DNA from: a virus
DNA length: 21,318 bases
IMG/VR virus record: IMGVR_UViG_3300014886_000009
Coordinates: 1 to 21,318 of that record
Direction: 5' to 3' (one strand)
The position numbers were made by a program, and so were the translations under genes. Below, in pieces: positions 20,370 through 21,318 of this stretch; the stretch's first letter is position 1; each line of letters begins with the position of its first letter. The notes below the pieces were generated by a model, which was not told the DNA's origin, ran no database searches, and worked only from the letters and a program-made list of their open reading frames with translations.

Positions 20370-20660
20370 ATGGCTTTGAGTGCAGCGGAAAGAGCAAGGA
20401 GGCGCAGGTTGGCCAAGAGAGTCCTGCTTCCTGCCGCCATTCGTGCTGCAGGGCGAAAGGGGTTCTATGCCACAGCTATTGCTCTTGCCCGGCATACTGA
20501 CAGGATTTCCGATCCCCGCCGCCTTGCAGGATGGCTCAAGGCGCAGGCCCGGAAGCGGGGATGGCTCAGGCCTGAGCACATGCGCCGCTCAAGAAGTAAA
20601 AAAGTCAGACGCCTCAGGAGACAGTACCTCCGGGCAATGAGGCGTCTAGGAGTGAGGTGA
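20370..20660 (+). CDS. Very basic phage protein of about 96 residues
   Basis: From the ATG at 20370 it reads MALSAAERARRRRLAKRVLL. It continues with an Ala/Arg-rich helical part (AAGRKGFYATAIALARHTDR), a SDPRRLAGWLKAQARKRG stretch, and a C-terminus with RSRSKKVRRLRR. Arg alone makes up over a quarter. No ribosome binding site precedes the ATG because the terminator lies there. A TTG at 20409 with AAGGAGG 6 bp upstream could be the real start, giving a shorter product. The charge implies binding to packaged DNA or to a capsid component. The function is unproven. Confidence 0.7.
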   Translation: MALSAAERARRRRLAKRVLLPAAIRAAGRKGFYATAIALARHTDRISDPRRLAGWLKAQARKRGWLRPEHMRRSRSKKVRRLRRQYLRAMRRLGVR

Positions 20661-20665
20661 TAAAA

Positions 20666-20878
20666 ATGTCTAACGGTTGGGGTGCTTTCTTAGGTGGTCT
20701 CCTTGGTGGCCTTGGGGCTTATGGAGTGGCGAGGCTCCTGAGGAAGTGGGATCAAACCCAAAGGCAGAGATCCCGTACCCGCAGGCTTCCTCCCATTCCC
20801 CAGTGGCGGCCGCCAGAGTTGAGGTATTTGGGTAAGAAGTCCACGAGCTGGAGCAGGCGATGGCTAAGCGGAAGGTAA
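20666..20878 (+). CDS. Small Gly-rich membrane-anchored basic protein
   Basis: 70 residues from the ATG at 20666. The N-terminus is Gly-rich and hydrophobic (WGAFLGGLLGGLGAYGVARLL), as a membrane-inserting or amphipathic helix. The rest is basic with many Arg and Pro (RQRSRTRRLPPIPQWRPP). GTGAGGTGATAAAA precedes it, and the previous gene ends 5 bp upstream. Such a hydrophobic N-terminus with a basic tail might contact membrane or capsid and DNA. No family known to me. Confidence 0.65.
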   Translation: MSNGWGAFLGGLLGGLGAYGVARLLRKWDQTQRQRSRTRRLPPIPQWRPPELRYLGKKSTSWSRRWLSGR

Positions 20879-20988
20879 ACCGCAGGGCCTTGAGGCAGAT
20901 GAAGCAGAAGCGGGCCAGAGCCAATACCCAAAAGCGGCTTGAGGCACGCCTCGCCAAGAGGCGTCAGAAATCCAAAGTAAGGAGGTGA
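20860..20988 (+). CDS. 42-residue protamine-like basic protein
   Basis: MAKRKVNRRALRQMKQKRAR is followed by ANTQKRLEARLAKRRQ and KSKVRR. It has 12 Arg and 8 Lys in 42 residues and a single acidic residue. A long helix with basic faces is likely. The ATG overlaps the preceding gene by 19 bp, with GGAGCAGG upstream as a weak site. The sequence AGGAGGTGAG at its end is the ribosome binding site of the next gene. Confidence 0.65.
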   Translation: MAKRKVNRRALRQMKQKRARANTQKRLEARLAKRRQKSKVRR

Positions 20989-20994
20989 GAAGGG

Positions 20995-21093
20995 ATGGCC
21001 ACCAGAAGGCAGATAGCCGCTGCGAAGCGCAATATCAAGAAGGCTATCGCTGCTCGGAGGAAGCTTGGGCGCAATCCCAAGGGCAGGGGCTAA
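20995..21093 (+). CDS. 32-residue protamine-like basic protein
   Basis: MATRRQIAAAKRNIKKAIAA plus RRKLGRNPKGRG, with 7 Arg and 5 Lys in 32 residues and no acidic residue. The strong AAGGAGGTGAG site lies inside the end of the preceding gene, giving a tight translational link. An Ala/Lys-rich amphipathic helix followed by a flexible Arg/Gly tail is likely. Confidence 0.7.
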   Translation: MATRRQIAAAKRNIKKAIAARRKLGRNPKGRG

Positions 21094-21127
21094 TGGGTAG
21101 TCCCCAGAACACAAAAGGAGGTGTGTG

Positions 21128-21211
21128 ATGGCAAAAGCGAGGAAAGCTAAGAAGGGCCGCAAGAAGGTCCGCAGGGTGCGCAGGCGTAAGGCCGTAACCC
21201 GCATCATATGA
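21128..21211 (+). CDS. 27-residue Lys/Arg peptide
   Basis: It begins MAKARKAKKGRKKVRRVRRR and ends KAVTRII: 8 Arg and 7 Lys in 27 residues, over half of the chain, with no acidic residue. AAAAGGAGGTGTGTG is a near-perfect ribosome binding site. The composition is like eukaryotic protamine or adenovirus core peptide mu, which compact DNA; that is an analogy, not homology. It ends 7 bp before a hairpin. Confidence 0.75.
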   Translation: MAKARKAKKGRKKVRRVRRRKAVTRII

Positions 21212-21218
21212 CCAGGGT

Positions 21219-21244
21219 GAGGGGGAGCGAAAGTGTTCCCCCTC
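21219..21244 (+). terminator. Terminator-like hairpin after the basic gene cluster
   Basis: GAGGGGGA (21219-21226) pairs with TCCCCCTC (21237-21244), 8 of 8; in RNA two more pairs (G-U, C-G) extend it to leave a GAAAGT loop. Only a short T run (CTTT) follows some bases later. It probably ends or attenuates the basic-protein operon. Confidence 0.6.
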
Positions 21245-21318
21245 GTGATCTTTGAAAACAACATGCCCGTTCTGTCCGGTTCCTGCATTCGAGCCGGTTC
21301 GGGGACAAGGCACAGGCC

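Noticed and set aside
21263-21318. A short open frame and a 7-bp hairpin (CCGGTTC/GAGCCGG at 21276-21297) at the right edge, somewhat tRNA T-arm-like
   Set aside because: The frame has no ribosome binding site and is cut by the window edge. The hairpin lacks the rest of a tRNA cloverleaf within the window.

Overview
The window looks like about 21 kb of a tailed, double-stranded DNA phage or prophage that infects a bacterium. The evidence is a large terminase, an HNH nuclease, a portal protein, a recombination module, short overlapping genes and strong AGGAGG-type ribosome binding sites. Promoters are of sigma-70 type (for example TTGACA-17-TATATA at 735-763), so the host should be a bacterium and not an archaeon. 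Coding strands are purine-loaded and arginine is mostly AGG/AGA, which suggests, without proving, a thermophilic host. No rRNA, convincing tRNA, CRISPR array, transposase or integrase was seen.

Region 1 (1-719) is the 3' end of a large gene cut by the window edge, probably a virion protein at the end of a late operon. Region 2 (735-6239) is a plus-strand early operon behind a strong promoter: unknown small proteins, a SLOG/DUF2493 nucleotide-binding protein, a Cas4/RecB-like PD-(D/E)XK nuclease, a RecA/Sak4-like ATPase, a DUF669-like single-strand-binding candidate, an ERCC4-type nuclease and two ribbon-helix-helix-like proteins. Together these look like a DNA replication and recombination set. 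Region 3 (6240-6567) is non-coding. It has a 32-bp-period direct repeat, about seven iteron-like TAGC(C)AAA copies and a 108-bp three-tier palindrome, and is the best candidate here for a replication origin or a complex operator.

Region 4 (6568-11026) continues on plus: a DinG/XPD-like iron-sulfur helicase, several small Cys-rich (probably zinc-binding) proteins, an HExxH metallopeptidase, a secreted protein, and two small genes broken by in-frame TAG codons. It ends at a double hairpin (11068-11117). Region 5 (11128-12958) is a minus-strand cassette of seven small genes driven by a TTGAGA-17-TATATA promoter at 13006-13034.

Region 6 (13239-21211) is the plus-strand packaging and head module: a possible small terminase, HNH nuclease, PP-loop (PAPS-reductase-like) enzyme, a structured element just upstream of the large terminase, an RHH/zinc protein, a small membrane protein and the portal. 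Downstream of the portal is a run of very small, extremely Lys/Arg-rich proteins (27-96 aa), several too short for routine gene calling. These protamine-like proteins, the origin-like palindrome and the folded element before the terminase are the most unusual parts of the window.
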